Source: Rhodococcus sp. 1168 (GTDB taxonomy: Bacteria > Actinomycetota > Actinomycetes > Mycobacteriales > Mycobacteriaceae). Taken from it: 64,000 nt of DNA. The position numbers were made by a program, and so were the translations under genes. The stretch is taken from positions 62,001-126,000 of the forward strand of contig NZ_MKKY01000055.1 of the NCBI RefSeq assembly GCF_002091955.1. Direction: 5' to 3'. Within the stretch, counting starts at the first letter, position 1, and each line of letters opens with the position of its first letter. The notes under the pieces are model-generated. The model searched no databases. It saw only the letters and a program-made list of their open reading frames with translations, and was not told where the DNA came from. This document shows positions 7,793 through 16,849 of the stretch, piece after piece.

Positions 7793-8434
7793 GTGACAAT
7801 GGACAGGCTTGACCTCGGAATAGACTCTCGTCTTGTCGTCCTTGTCGTCCTTGTCGCTGGCTTAGCGGCGTTTCTAGCATGCATCGCGCCATTCGGATTC
7901 TTCGTTCCTAGTCAATCAGCCGCGATTGCAGGTGGATTTGCTGCCGGCTCTGGGAGCGTGAATCCAATTGTTCAGGCGTCGGCAGTCACGACCGGCGCCT
8001 TCCTGGGCGGGCTTGTGGGATATGGACTTGGTTACTGGATCGGCGATCGCAGTTTCAACGGCCGAAAGATGAAGTACCGCAGTTGGATGAGATACGGACA
8101 GGACCTCATCGCCAGGCGCGCGGTGGCCGTCGTATTGGTCGGCCGCTGGAGCGCAGCAACTCGATCGACGGTTCCAAACATCGCGGGCGCCGCCCGGTAT
8201 CCGCTGTCTCAGTTCGCAGTTTGGAACCTCGTCACTTGTGCAGCATGGGGGGCAGTGACAACGGCGGCTGGATATCTGGCCCAAGAAGCGATTAACGGCG
8301 GAACATTCGCCTTGACCGTAGCCTCGGCAGCGGTGCTCCTGTCCGTGTGTACATACGTTGCCCTCGGCTACCGAAATTGGCGTAACAGCAACGCACCCCG
8401 GACGATAGATGTGAGCGGCCATGAAGTGGAATAG
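7793..8434 (+). CDS. DedA/SNARE-associated-type membrane protein
   Basis: The frame is open further upstream, but the GTG at 7793 (AAGGGG eight bases before) or the ATG at 7799 is the likely start, giving about 213 residues. Hydrophobic helices cover residues 15-40, 60-75 and 155-205. The family signature is in the middle: FGFFVPSQSAAIAGGFAAG, then GAFLGGLVGYGLGYWIGDR, then VLVGRWSAATRSTVPNIAGAA, corresponding to the DedA core E/D-x3-P...G...GR(F/W)-x-P-x-R. Several DedA members act as lipid scramblases (undecaprenyl phosphate, phosphatidylethanolamine). The gene overlaps the amidotransferase-fold gene at 8421 by 14 bases, which ties it to the conflict island rather than to housekeeping. Confidence 0.85.
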   Translation: MTMDRLDLGIDSRLVVLVVLVAGLAAFLACIAPFGFFVPSQSAAIAGGFAAGSGSVNPIVQASAVTTGAFLGGLVGYGLGYWIGDRSFNGRKMKYRSWMRYGQDLIARRAVAVVLVGRWSAATRSTVPNIAGAARYPLSQFAVWNLVTCAAWGAVTTAAGYLAQEAINGGTFALTVASAAVLLSVCTYVALGYRNWRNSNAPRTIDVSGHEVE

Positions 8435-9101
8435 GCGCGCATTCGGATCGGCGGGAGTGACAGAGTTTCCGCCCGGGCCAAATCTTGCGCGGCTCGACAA
8501 CCGGAAGATTTACGTAACCACGCCGGGCTTTGACAACATCGGCGAAATTCTCATCTCGATGAACGTCAAGTTCGAGGCGTTCGACGGCAGCTACGATTGC
8601 GCGCTGCTGTTCATCAACTGTGGCACCCCGGATCAGATCGTTCCTGCCGCCCTAGCCGACTTTGTGTCCAACGGCGGTTGCGTATACGCGTCCGATCATG
8701 TCGACGCGACTATCGCCTCGGCCTTTCCACAGCTACTTTCGTTCGGCGGTCATCAAGGAAATTCGGGCCCGGTCAAGACGTCGGTCGTCGACCCCGAACT
8801 CAGAGAACTGATAGGGAGAGAGCTCACCATCGATTTCGACATGGGCTCGTGGGCAACGATTTTGCCTGGAAAGGGCGAAGTTATTCTCGAATCACGCGCC
8901 TCAGGAGTCGATCGCCCGTTGATGGTCTACGCCGAGTATGGAAAGGGTGCGGTGTTCTTCACCAGCTTCCACAACAAGGCACAGACCTCGGCAGAAGAGA
9001 AGCGCCTGCTTCAGCTACTCGTACTGAAGCAACTCAGCGTGTCGGCGCACTCCACGTTGAAGCAGACTGGAGATTCGCTAGGGATCAGCGTGCGCCTGTA
9101 A
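8421..9101 (+). CDS. Amidotransferase-fold (ThuA/GATase1-like) protein with the PPGPNL leader
   Basis: A 226-residue protein. After a 25-residue leader (W3, R5, R6, F8, then VTEFPPGPNLARL) comes an alpha/beta domain: RKIYVTTPGFDNIGEIL, then YDCALLFINCGTPD, VSNGGCVYASDHV, LMVYAEYGKGAVFFTSFH. The order of strands and the G-K-G-x-V-x-x-x-S-x-H ending match the class I glutamine amidotransferase-like/ThuA fold. The Cys in FINCG is near the position of the amidotransferase nucleophile, but I cannot see a His-Glu dyad of a true amidotransferase, so a binding or scaffolding role is possible. The leader is shared with the VWA protein encoded convergently at 9111-9722. It is translationally coupled to the DedA gene. 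Confidence 0.75.
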   Translation: MKWNRRAFGSAGVTEFPPGPNLARLDNRKIYVTTPGFDNIGEILISMNVKFEAFDGSYDCALLFINCGTPDQIVPAALADFVSNGGCVYASDHVDATIASAFPQLLSFGGHQGNSGPVKTSVVDPELRELIGRELTIDFDMGSWATILPGKGEVILESRASGVDRPLMVYAEYGKGAVFFTSFHNKAQTSAEEKRLLQLLVLKQLSVSAHSTLKQTGDSLGISVRL

Positions 9102-9110
9102 CGACCGGCG

Positions 9111-9722
9111 TCAGGCCTTCCGCACCAACCCGCGCGCCATCGATGCGATCGAATCCGCGATGGTCTCCGACCCGGCCGACCGTGGAGAACCGGCCTTCTC
9201 CGTGGAGATGACGTCCAGTTGAGCGGCGCTTGCGTCGCCCAGCCCGCAGGTGATGATACGAATGTTGTCGGCGATCAATGGTTTTGACGCCGCGATCGCG
9301 GCCTGCTTGTTCCCAAGATCACCATCACCGAAAACCGCAAGTACCCGATCGGCTGCTGGCATCGCCATGAGGACGGCATGAGCGCCACGAAGCGTAGGCA
9401 CGAAATCGTTCCCACCCCCCGCTCGCGCCGCCTCGAGCAGTGCAATCGCATTCCGCGGTGATCGCTCCGGTCTAGAGATCGCATCGATGCCCTGGTGCCA
9501 CAGGATCACGCCGACCGAATACCCCTCTGCGACCGCCTCGTTCGCGAACTGTCGACATCCCTTGCGCGCCTGCTCCAGTCGGCTGCCAGACATCGAACCG
9601 CTTACGTCGAGGGCTAGAATGACTACTCCCGACAGGCTCGCCTGAAGCCTTCCGAGGTTCGGCCCGGGTGGACACTCCGTGACGGGTTCGGCGTGAAACC
9701 GCTTCTTCGTCCATCCAGCCAC
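9111..9722 (-). CDS. VWA-domain protein with the PPGPNL leader
   Basis: A 203-residue protein, the last gene of the long minus-strand operon, nine bases after the Hsp70 gene's stop and nine bases from the convergent gene's stop. The leader (W4, K6, K7, F9, then VTECPPGPNLGRL) is followed by a complete VWA domain. The metal-ion site has DVSGSMSGSRL (about residues 39-49), the Thr-position loop GGNDFVPTL and the Asp loop VFGDGDLG. This is the TerY-like, single-domain type that binds a divalent metal and recruits partners. In TerD-linked systems such proteins are thought to form part of a peri-membrane complex. No signal peptide, so it acts in the cytosol. Confidence 0.88.
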   Translation of the reverse strand: MAGWTKKRFHAEPVTECPPGPNLGRLQASLSGVVILALDVSGSMSGSRLEQARKGCRQFANEAVAEGYSVGVILWHQGIDAISRPERSPRNAIALLEAARAGGGNDFVPTLRGAHAVLMAMPAADRVLAVFGDGDLGNKQAAIAASKPLIADNIRIITCGLGDASAAQLDVISTEKAGSPRSAGSETIADSIASMARGLVRKA

Positions 9723-9731
9723 ACGAAACTC

Positions 9732-11270
9732 CTAGTCCGCCAGTATGAATCCGGCAATTGCCTGAGCTTGCTTTGCTACTTCGTTGTCATCGAGCACGCC
9801 CTCGATGAATGCCTCCATCGGGAGGAGTTTGTTTTTGTAGCTGCGCGCCTCGGCTGTGATGCGGCCGTCGATCCCGATGGAAACCAATAGGCGGATCTCA
9901 GTGCCGCCGTTGGCGCGAGGGATGTCGGATACCTCGCAGTCGAATACCAACCTGTTGTCCTCCGGCCGCTCGGACACCAGGGCACCGCCTTGCTCGTAAA
10001 GCTGAATCCGCGCCTTGTCCTGATTGTCCAAGATCGTTGCAACCGAGACTTGGTGCGCAACAATCGGGAGCTGGGTGTTCGCGGTGAGAGCATTTCGCAC
10101 GTAGGGGTCAGGGCGCCAAGGCTCCGCGCTGGAATGCACGTACACTCCGAGCGCCCTCGGCAAAACGGGTGTGATCCGAGGCGCCGCCGCCGCAGTGGTC
10201 CCCCTCAAAATCGGCGGGACAGTAAGTTGCTCCGCCAGGACAGCAGCACCTCGTGCGACGGCCTCATCGGGGTCATCTATCTCGACCGGCACCTTCAATA
10301 AATCGCTCAGGAAGACCCGGATCATCGGCATGCGGGTCGAACCGCCTACCAGCAGGACCCGGCTGATAGGTGGCGCGCCGAGGGCAGTCGCAGCACCGCA
10401 GACACGTTCGACGCTTTGCCTGCATTGCAGAACCAGGTCGCGAGTGGCGGTCTCGAAGTCCGTGCGCAGGACCGACAGGGCAAACTTGTGTTTGCCATGC
10501 CGGATCGTCTTCGGCGCTGAGGCTGACTGACTAAGTTGACGTTTCACCTGCTCCGACGCCGAGTTCAGAGCAGCGACGAACTCGTCGTCGTCGCGGATAT
10601 CGTCATTGCCGGTTTGCGCTTCGACCTGCTCCCACAATAGATCAGCTAAGCGCAAATCCCAGTCCAAGCCGCCCAATCGTGTCTCGCCGTCGACCGCCCA
10701 AATCCGCGGGCTCCCACGGTCGAATCCGATTATCGCGACATCGAAAGTCCCACCGCCGAGGTCGAAGACCAGTGACGTACTAGCCGATTCCGTATGCGCC
10801 CCATACGCGTACGCGGCAGCGACGGGTTCGGCCAAAAGCTCCAGACAGTGCAGGCCCGCAATCTTCGCAGCTGCGTGTGTGGCTTCCTTCTCGGCGACGC
10901 CGAAATAGGCGGGAACAGTAATCACGGCTTTGAGCTCCTCGGCGCGGCACCCCAACGCGTCTGCGGCATCCTTTGCCAATCGCTTGAGGATCAGCGCTGA
11001 AATACCCTCGGGCGTCAGAGTGCGGCCGCCGTACTCGAGTTGAAATTCCTTCCCCATCTGCCGCTTTATGCCGAGCACAACATTGTCTGGATCGCTTGCC
11101 ACATACGACTTGGCTTCCGTCCCGACCAACACTGAACCGTCGGGGTCGAAATACACGACCGATGGTGTGAGGTCGCCACCGTCGGCCGCCGCAATGAGGC
11201 GTTCGGCACCCTGAGCGCGGCTGAACACACAGGAATAGGTGGTCCCCAGGTCTATACCGATGGACTGCAC
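9732..11270 (-). CDS. Hsp70-family chaperone (second copy in the island)
   Basis: A 512-residue Hsp70. The start is the GTG at 11270, nine bases after GGGAGAA; the frame is open to 11321, but the upstream codons overlap the previous gene. The ATPase domain is complete: IGIDLGTTYSCVF, TVPAYFGVAEKEA, LVFDLGGGTFDVAI and VLLVGGSTRMPMI. A beta-type substrate-binding domain follows (ILDNQDKARIQLYEQG). The usual helical lid and C-terminal tail of DnaK, about 100 residues, are absent. This is also true of the other Hsp70 here, so it is a feature of this subfamily rather than damage. It follows the small membrane protein gene and precedes the VWA gene in the same operon. Confidence 0.93.
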   Translation of the reverse strand: MQSIGIDLGTTYSCVFSRAQGAERLIAAADGGDLTPSVVYFDPDGSVLVGTEAKSYVASDPDNVVLGIKRQMGKEFQLEYGGRTLTPEGISALILKRLAKDAADALGCRAEELKAVITVPAYFGVAEKEATHAAAKIAGLHCLELLAEPVAAAYAYGAHTESASTSLVFDLGGGTFDVAIIGFDRGSPRIWAVDGETRLGGLDWDLRLADLLWEQVEAQTGNDDIRDDDEFVAALNSASEQVKRQLSQSASAPKTIRHGKHKFALSVLRTDFETATRDLVLQCRQSVERVCGAATALGAPPISRVLLVGGSTRMPMIRVFLSDLLKVPVEIDDPDEAVARGAAVLAEQLTVPPILRGTTAAAAPRITPVLPRALGVYVHSSAEPWRPDPYVRNALTANTQLPIVAHQVSVATILDNQDKARIQLYEQGGALVSERPEDNRLVFDCEVSDIPRANGGTEIRLLVSIGIDGRITAEARSYKNKLLPMEAFIEGVLDDNEVAKQAQAIAGFILAD

Positions 11271-11293
11271 GAGATTCTCCCGCTGCACGGGCC

Positions 11294-11503
11294 TCACGCA
11301 TCCCAGGGGAAGGGCACCCACGAGGCCAACTGATTACTGAGATCCTCGACCCACGCGGACCCGTCGTTGAACATCTGTTCACCGCGGCTGTCCTGCAACA
11401 GCCATCCCGCTAGCCAAATCGTCAGGACCGCGAGCATGACCATATGTGTGGCACTCCACGCTGTGCGAAAGCTCCAGTACACGTTCGGAATTCCGTTTTT
11501 CAT
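11294..11503 (-). CDS. 69-residue single-pass membrane protein
   Basis: The ATG at 11503 overlaps the TGA of the membrane GTPase gene (ATGA), so translation is coupled. The product reads MKNGIPNVYWSFRTAW and then one strong membrane helix (THMVMLAVLTIWLAGWLL), followed by a short acidic, Trp-containing tail (GSAWVEDLSNQLASWVPF). The longer open frame to 11719 lies inside the GTPase gene and has no coding character. The function is unknown; its position between the membrane GTPase and Hsp70 suggests it is an assembly partner or anchor for that complex. Confidence 0.7.
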   Translation of the reverse strand: MKNGIPNVYWSFRTAWSATHMVMLAVLTIWLAGWLLQDSRGEQMFNDGSAWVEDLSNQLASWVPFPWDA

Positions 11504-13227
11504 GAGACTACCTCCACCGAAGCCGTGGCCGTGACTTCTACCGGCGCGATCGTGATTTTCGTCTTGGACTTGTCGAGCAACCATTGGAAGACGTGAACGG
11601 GATGCCGGTGATCGGCAAGGGGATGCTGTTGCATCAGATCGATGCCGAAGAAGGCGATGTCGGCGAAATCGTCCTCCAGACGACGCACGAACCCGTCCTG
11701 CCCGTGGTCGATCAGCCACTGCCTTATGCCATCCGAACTGCCAGTATTGATATCCAATCCGGAGGGCAAGTTCTGTAATGCGTCCAACTTGGTGAGGACC
11801 ACACCGAGCTTGCGGGACTTCAGGTTGACGTTCTCCGCTCGCAGCCTGTCGATGACGCTTGCATACGCATCCTCCTGGTCGGCGGTTGCGATCTCGAGTC
11901 TGCGCTCGAGTCCGGCACGTCTTGCCTCCTCGATAACGCCCGGTAATCCCAGCGGATCGATGACCAGCAAGATCACGTCTGCGGTATCGATATATCCCAG
12001 ACTTTGGGTCGTGTCCATGTTGACGAACGCTTCACCAGCTGCGTCTACGAAGTGGAGCTCGAGCTTCCGCGTTCCCAACTCGACCATATAGGGCCACCCC
12101 TCCGGATTCTTACGGAGCGGGGTCTTCGCCGTCGATTGCGATGTTGCCATCACACCCCGAGCCGTTTGCAAGAAAAGCACTGCCGGTGGACTCAGCGGCG
12201 TAAACTTCCCACTCTGACTGGTGACTTGCGTCTCGATGGTCGTAACACCCGCAGCCAAGAGACGAGTTTTCCCAGCCGCAATAGCACCGATTGTCGGAAT
12301 CTGGATTGTGCGGCGCGTTCCCGAACCCTGAGCTACCTCCTCGCTGCAGAAGGGGCACATCGCCGTTAGTTCCTTCGCTGCGGCACGAACCGTCGTCGGG
12401 ATCCGTGTGCCACATTCACACCGACGATGCATCATGCCCAACGGGCCGGGGGACACGTCGCGGTGAATGATTGTGCAGCTCGGATTCGAGCATTTGTAAC
12501 TCGGCGTATCGGTTTCTCGATAGCATTTCGCGCACTTCAAGGACGCGCGTTCTTTCTTGCGACCAATTTTATCGAACCATCGATACGCCAAGATCCAGGC
12601 TTGCTGAATCAGATAGACAACGCCGCCGAAAACACCCATGGCCACGAGCCAAAAAAGAATGGACACCCAGACTCCGAGAAAAAACCCGACCAGCGGCACT
12701 CCGGCCAGCACTGTCCATGCGATTCCAGGAAGGCTGGTGGTCAGCTTCCACAACTTGGTGGCACGTCCAGGGCTGGTGCTCGCACTACCCGCTGGGGCGG
12801 GAGCCGATCCGTTCCACCGACTCGGTGAAACATTGGGCCAGACCTTGGTTTTCATGACCTCCTTGGTCTCGGCGATGACTGCGCGAGCATCGTTGCGCGC
12901 CTGGTAGGGGTTGTATACCGGCCATGCCCTATCCCACCCGAAGTTCTTCGCGGCGCCGCGCGCCTTCATCGTGATCACCTTGCCTTCGGCGACAGCTTCT
13001 GGGGTCACCACGACCGGATGCACCATCGCCCGACCCCGCAGTACTCGCAACGGAATTGCAAGCCCTGCCAAAAGGCCGGCTGTGAGGCCGATGAGGAAAG
13101 TGACGATCCAGTAGATAACGAGGATTGCCAAGAGGCGCATTATCAGCGCCAGCACAGTCCACAGCACAAAAAAGAGAGCAGTTAAGCCGATAACGAATGC
13201 TATGAGGGGGCCGACAACGTCTTCCAT
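11500..13227 (-). CDS. Membrane-anchored double-GTPase (DO-GTPase2 type) with zinc ribbon
   Basis: A 575-residue protein. Two to three membrane helices lie in residues 5-65 and another pair at about 165-215. A zinc-ribbon region follows (CAKCYRETDTPSYKCSNPSC, HRRCECG, CPFC). The TRAFAC-like GTPase domain starts at about residue 315: P-loop GAIAAGKTRLLA, the G3-like FVDAAGE, and G4 TKLDAL. The architecture matches the family called DO-GTPase2 in comparative analyses of conflict systems. The zinc ribbon and GTPase face the cytosol. It sits after the GAP1 gene (4-base gap) and is coupled to the 69-residue membrane protein gene. The nucleotide preference is inferred from TKLD, which fits guanine recognition. 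Confidence 0.85.
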   Translation of the reverse strand: MEDVVGPLIAFVIGLTALFFVLWTVLALIMRLLAILVIYWIVTFLIGLTAGLLAGLAIPLRVLRGRAMVHPVVVTPEAVAEGKVITMKARGAAKNFGWDRAWPVYNPYQARNDARAVIAETKEVMKTKVWPNVSPSRWNGSAPAPAGSASTSPGRATKLWKLTTSLPGIAWTVLAGVPLVGFFLGVWVSILFWLVAMGVFGGVVYLIQQAWILAYRWFDKIGRKKERASLKCAKCYRETDTPSYKCSNPSCTIIHRDVSPGPLGMMHRRCECGTRIPTTVRAAAKELTAMCPFCSEEVAQGSGTRRTIQIPTIGAIAAGKTRLLAAGVTTIETQVTSQSGKFTPLSPPAVLFLQTARGVMATSQSTAKTPLRKNPEGWPYMVELGTRKLELHFVDAAGEAFVNMDTTQSLGYIDTADVILLVIDPLGLPGVIEEARRAGLERRLEIATADQEDAYASVIDRLRAENVNLKSRKLGVVLTKLDALQNLPSGLDINTGSSDGIRQWLIDHGQDGFVRRLEDDFADIAFFGIDLMQQHPLADHRHPVHVFQWLLDKSKTKITIAPVEVTATASVEVVS

Positions 13228-13231
13228 TGGA

Positions 13232-15640
13232 TCAACGCTCCTTGCTGAATAGGCGTTTTCCGCCTCGGACCAGATTCCGGCCTAGCCGGCCCTTTTTTGC
13301 GTCATCGAGAAGCGCATCGAGAATCGGTAACCAACTTGGATCCAACACGCGGCGCGCTGATTCGAGCCGGTGCCGACCATCCCGTGAGTCCCCGAGGGCC
13401 ACCAGGTAGTCCCGCCCGGCGGCGTGCTGGCGGTCCGTGCCGGATTCGTACAGGCTCAATGCCCACATGACTGCCTTCGCATCACCTTGGTCGGTTGCAA
13501 TCCGTTCGAGCGCATAGTCGATGCACGTTTCCGCCCAGTGGCCGACGGCCCGCTCTAGTCGGATGACTGCACGCTGATCCTGCGCGCTTACCATCAGGTT
13601 GCCAACCTCGGGAATCAGGAACGCCACGTAGGGACCCACGCGGTCGGCGAAGTCGTGCATTGCGGGATTGCCCTCGCGCGCAGTGGATTCGTCGGCATGA
13701 CGATAGATCTGCCGGATAGCGACGGTGTCGTCAAAGATCGTCCGAAGTCCGCGGTCCTCAGGCAGTGCGCGATCGGCGAGCATTCTGTTGATCAGCCAGC
13801 CTGCGGACAATCCATCTGCGACCCTTTCCCGGGACGAATTGAGCCCCTTGACAATCCAGGCAGACAGATCCGCGGGAACCCGAGGGTGTGCCGCTACCCA
13901 TTCGGCGACGACTTCGACATCCGCGGGTATGTCCGCGCCGTCTAGTGCGAGGTGCCAACTCTCGATCGGTAGCCTCGCGCCCTGCGCCGCGATTTCGCCG
14001 GCACGATGGTTCAGTGGAATACGACCGACGGAAACCGCGTTGATCCACCCGCCGAGTTGGGACGGCGAACTTGCACCCAACGAATCCCATGCGCCCGCGG
14101 TCAGCGCGTCGATCGCCCAATCCTCCTCACGCCCTAGCGCTGACACCAGTCGACTCGTGATTCTGGTGCCGAGCTCGGATTGATAGGGCAGCTCGCTGCG
14201 CCGCTGCGCATGTTCGGGATGGCGGCACCAGAAGTCGGCCAATGTGTCGAGACACGGTGTGATGTCAGCGCCAGCGAGCAGGTTGAACTTGTGCGCTGCG
14301 ATCAACACCGCAGGGAGGTCCTCCGCCCGGGCTTGCCTAGCAACTGCAACCTGGGTAGCCTGCCCGTGGGCACGGGATTCGTCCGAATCCCATTGGACGG
14401 GAGGCCAACCCGCTGGCCACGCATCGACCGCGGAGGCCCAGGCGGGAACGAGGCCGGGAGACGCTGCCAAAGCCTCGAGAGTCGGTAGCAATATTCCGGT
14501 GGCCACATCGTCGAGGTCCGCGCGATGGGCCTGCACTATTGCATTGGCCGTGAGTCGGACATCCGCTTCGTCGGCTGGCGGACCACTCACGATCACGCCG
14601 AGCAGCTCGTCCGCATACATGGCAAGGTCGTCGCTCATCTCGGAACTCGACAGCCCCGCAACGGCACGCAAAGCCGCGGAACGATCTCGCGCACCACTGG
14701 ACCCGATGGCGCCGCCAAAGCTGACGATTCCGGCAGCGTGCGTGGCGGCATCGGCGCCGAGTACGGATTCCCACCGGCGAGCGACGTCGATGGCCGCGAG
14801 CGCGTCAAGGGGGTCACCGTCGAGAAACCATTTCGCCTGTTGGGCCGCCGACTGCGTGACCTCGACAGACGTCGTCTCCCCGCTGATCAAGTCGACGACA
14901 TTGAAGGCCGCGCCGCCGGTGTGGACGCTAGGGGTGGCGCCAAAGTCCGGGCTCGCGCCAACAATGTCTGCGACTGTCGACAGTGGCTGATTTGAAAAAG
15001 CATGGAAACTCAGGTCCAGTGCCCGATTGGCGTCGATGAACAACGAACCCAGAGCGATGTACTGCATCACAGTCTCGAGGCTGGTGTGGACGATGATGAG
15101 CTTCTTTGCCGGCGAACTTGTAGCCTGCTCGATCATGGTCAGGAAGGTCGGAAGGAAGTCTGGACCGAGAAGTGAATTATCGATCAGTTGTTCCTTGAGT
15201 GCATCGGGCTCGTAAGCCGGGTCGATCTCAAGCGGCGTCGGCCACGAGTCGAGAACGTTGGTCGATACCTTGTCGACACTCCACCTGCTGGCCGCAAACA
15301 ATTGAGCAGGACGGTAGGGCAGAAAATCGTTGCGCTCCGACGTCAGAATCGTCTCGGTCAATTGGTTACCCGGACGCGGACGCGTAATTGTCTTTCCCGT
15401 CGATTTGCCCCGCGAAAGGAAGTACTTGCCAGCCGATGTCCGGTAAATGCAGCTCGAAGGATGTGCTAGTTCTTCGTGGTCGACGTGCCAGCCAGACGAC
15501 ACCACATGGAGCATGCGCTCAGCAACAAAGCTGCGATCAGCGGCAGTAACACCATCTGAGGCCGCCGCAAAGTTAAAGCCGCCGACACCGTCGAGTGCTT
15601 CGTCAGGTCGAACGTCGGTATATATCGTGACGTCGAACAT
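13232..15640 (-). CDS. GTPase-associated protein 1 (GAP1-like)
   Basis: An 802-residue soluble protein encoded between the two GTPase genes, one base after the upstream stop and four bases before the next start. The N-terminal 200 residues have the character of the GAP1 N-terminal domain: MFDVTIYTDVRPDEALDG, SSCIYRTSAGKYFLSRGK, then GNQLTETILTSERNDFLPYRP. The middle has a segment like a phosphoesterase-like alpha/beta domain (KKLIIVHTSLETVMQYIALG, DLSFHAFSNQ). The remaining 500 residues are Ala/Leu-rich helical repeats of the alpha-solenoid type. No catalytic motif is evident. The family is known only from gene neighbourhoods with DO-GTPases; the role is inferred to be a scaffold or effector governed by the GTPases. 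Confidence 0.8.
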   Translation of the reverse strand: MFDVTIYTDVRPDEALDGVGGFNFAAASDGVTAADRSFVAERMLHVVSSGWHVDHEELAHPSSCIYRTSAGKYFLSRGKSTGKTITRPRPGNQLTETILTSERNDFLPYRPAQLFAASRWSVDKVSTNVLDSWPTPLEIDPAYEPDALKEQLIDNSLLGPDFLPTFLTMIEQATSSPAKKLIIVHTSLETVMQYIALGSLFIDANRALDLSFHAFSNQPLSTVADIVGASPDFGATPSVHTGGAAFNVVDLISGETTSVEVTQSAAQQAKWFLDGDPLDALAAIDVARRWESVLGADAATHAAGIVSFGGAIGSSGARDRSAALRAVAGLSSSEMSDDLAMYADELLGVIVSGPPADEADVRLTANAIVQAHRADLDDVATGILLPTLEALAASPGLVPAWASAVDAWPAGWPPVQWDSDESRAHGQATQVAVARQARAEDLPAVLIAAHKFNLLAGADITPCLDTLADFWCRHPEHAQRRSELPYQSELGTRITSRLVSALGREEDWAIDALTAGAWDSLGASSPSQLGGWINAVSVGRIPLNHRAGEIAAQGARLPIESWHLALDGADIPADVEVVAEWVAAHPRVPADLSAWIVKGLNSSRERVADGLSAGWLINRMLADRALPEDRGLRTIFDDTVAIRQIYRHADESTAREGNPAMHDFADRVGPYVAFLIPEVGNLMVSAQDQRAVIRLERAVGHWAETCIDYALERIATDQGDAKAVMWALSLYESGTDRQHAAGRDYLVALGDSRDGRHRLESARRVLDPSWLPILDALLDDAKKGRLGRNLVRGGKRLFSKER

Positions 15641-15641
15641 C

Positions 15642-16844
15642 TCAGCCTCCCTTGGGGAGGAAGCCCCGGTCAGCCATCAACCACAAGAGTGGATCGGCAA
15701 CTCGATGCGGCAAAACGCCTCGAGCATTCACGCGTTGACTCCCGTACTCCGGCTCCGCGCCAAGCGCTGATGCCCCGAAAAGGCGGTATTTTTCGTAGTT
15801 GTTGTCAAGGAGACGGAGGAGAGCGTCGCCACCCCACTGGTCGATCATCGACGCGATGTGGTCGTGGATCGACAGCGATTCCGCGTCATCGAAATGACGA
15901 AGCTTGGAGGACGCCTTGCGCATCGGATGATCCGACGGAATATCGTCGAAGAAGGCATCGATTTTCGAAACCACGACCGCCACCGGCTGTTTGATTTTCT
16001 TGTTCTTCTTGGTCTTTTCGGCGGTCTGCAACACCGTTGTCAGTGCGCGCAATACGGTGTCCGGCGATGTTGCAAAGCTCTCGGCATCGACACCACTATT
16101 GATCGCACGATCGCGATTACCAGGAAATCCAAAGGGATCGAGCAGCAGAATCACGCCGCTTGTCGCCGCGAGATAATGCTGACCGAGTGCCCGGTCCTCG
16201 GTCGCGAGGTCTTCACCAGCTGAGTCGTAGAACGAGAAGATCGTCGAGACGTCGCGCGATACCTTCCCGCCCATCGCCTTCTTACTGAACCGCCATTCGA
16301 AAACCGCGGGGATCGTCATCCCCGTCTCGTGGCGCTTGGTCTGCTCTGGCAGAACGCCCTCGTCGTCTTCCATGCCGCGCAGCAACGTCTCCAACTGCCC
16401 CGCAAGCCCGCTCTTTCCGCCCGGCGAATCGATCGACGCGTCGAATCGTCGAGCGATCGTGGAGTAAAGCTCCTTCTGCAGCACCGCCAGCATCACCGTT
16501 TTGCCGGAGCCACGAACACCCACGAGCCCGAAAAGGGGCGAACTGGCGTCGAAACTCCGGGGCATCCGAGAGTGACAGTCTGGACAAACCCGGATCGCGC
16601 TGACCGCGCCACAAGCGGTACACGTTGCCTCCGACTTCGCCAGAACCTGGCGTCCAGCTGAGTCGGCAATGACCGGCAGGACCGGCGTGCCATCGGTGAA
16701 CAACTGAATACGCGCCGGATCGGGCAACTCGGAGCATCGCGTCCGCCCCGGTGCCGCACGACCCGAACACCGAACCGCGAGCGCGTTGGGATTCACCTCG
16801 TTGTAGCAGTACGGGCACGGGACCCTACTTTGGAAAAGTGACAT
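15642..16844 (-). CDS. Zinc-ribbon GTPase (DO-GTPase1 type)
   Basis: A 400-residue soluble GTPase. Two treble-cysteine motifs come first (CPYCYNEVNPNALAVRC, then CTACG and CPDCHSRMP). The GTPase domain starts at about residue 105: P-loop GVRGSGKTVML, G3-like FYDSAGED, then VILLLDPFGFPG and G4 VVSKIDAF. The shared LLLDPFGFPG/LLVIDPLGLPG element also occurs in the membrane GTPase encoded two genes downstream, showing that the two are paralogous. Unlike that one, it has no membrane helices. It lies in a tight operon: five bases after the FN3 protein and one base before GAP1. The C-terminus (RVADPLLWLMADRGFLP) probably lies outside the nucleotide pocket. Confidence 0.85.
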   Translation of the reverse strand: MSLFQSRVPCPYCYNEVNPNALAVRCSGRAAPGRTRCSELPDPARIQLFTDGTPVLPVIADSAGRQVLAKSEATCTACGAVSAIRVCPDCHSRMPRSFDASSPLFGLVGVRGSGKTVMLAVLQKELYSTIARRFDASIDSPGGKSGLAGQLETLLRGMEDDEGVLPEQTKRHETGMTIPAVFEWRFSKKAMGGKVSRDVSTIFSFYDSAGEDLATEDRALGQHYLAATSGVILLLDPFGFPGNRDRAINSGVDAESFATSPDTVLRALTTVLQTAEKTKKNKKIKQPVAVVVSKIDAFFDDIPSDHPMRKASSKLRHFDDAESLSIHDHIASMIDQWGGDALLRLLDNNYEKYRLFGASALGAEPEYGSQRVNARGVLPHRVADPLLWLMADRGFLPKGG

Positions 16845-16849
16845 CTCAC

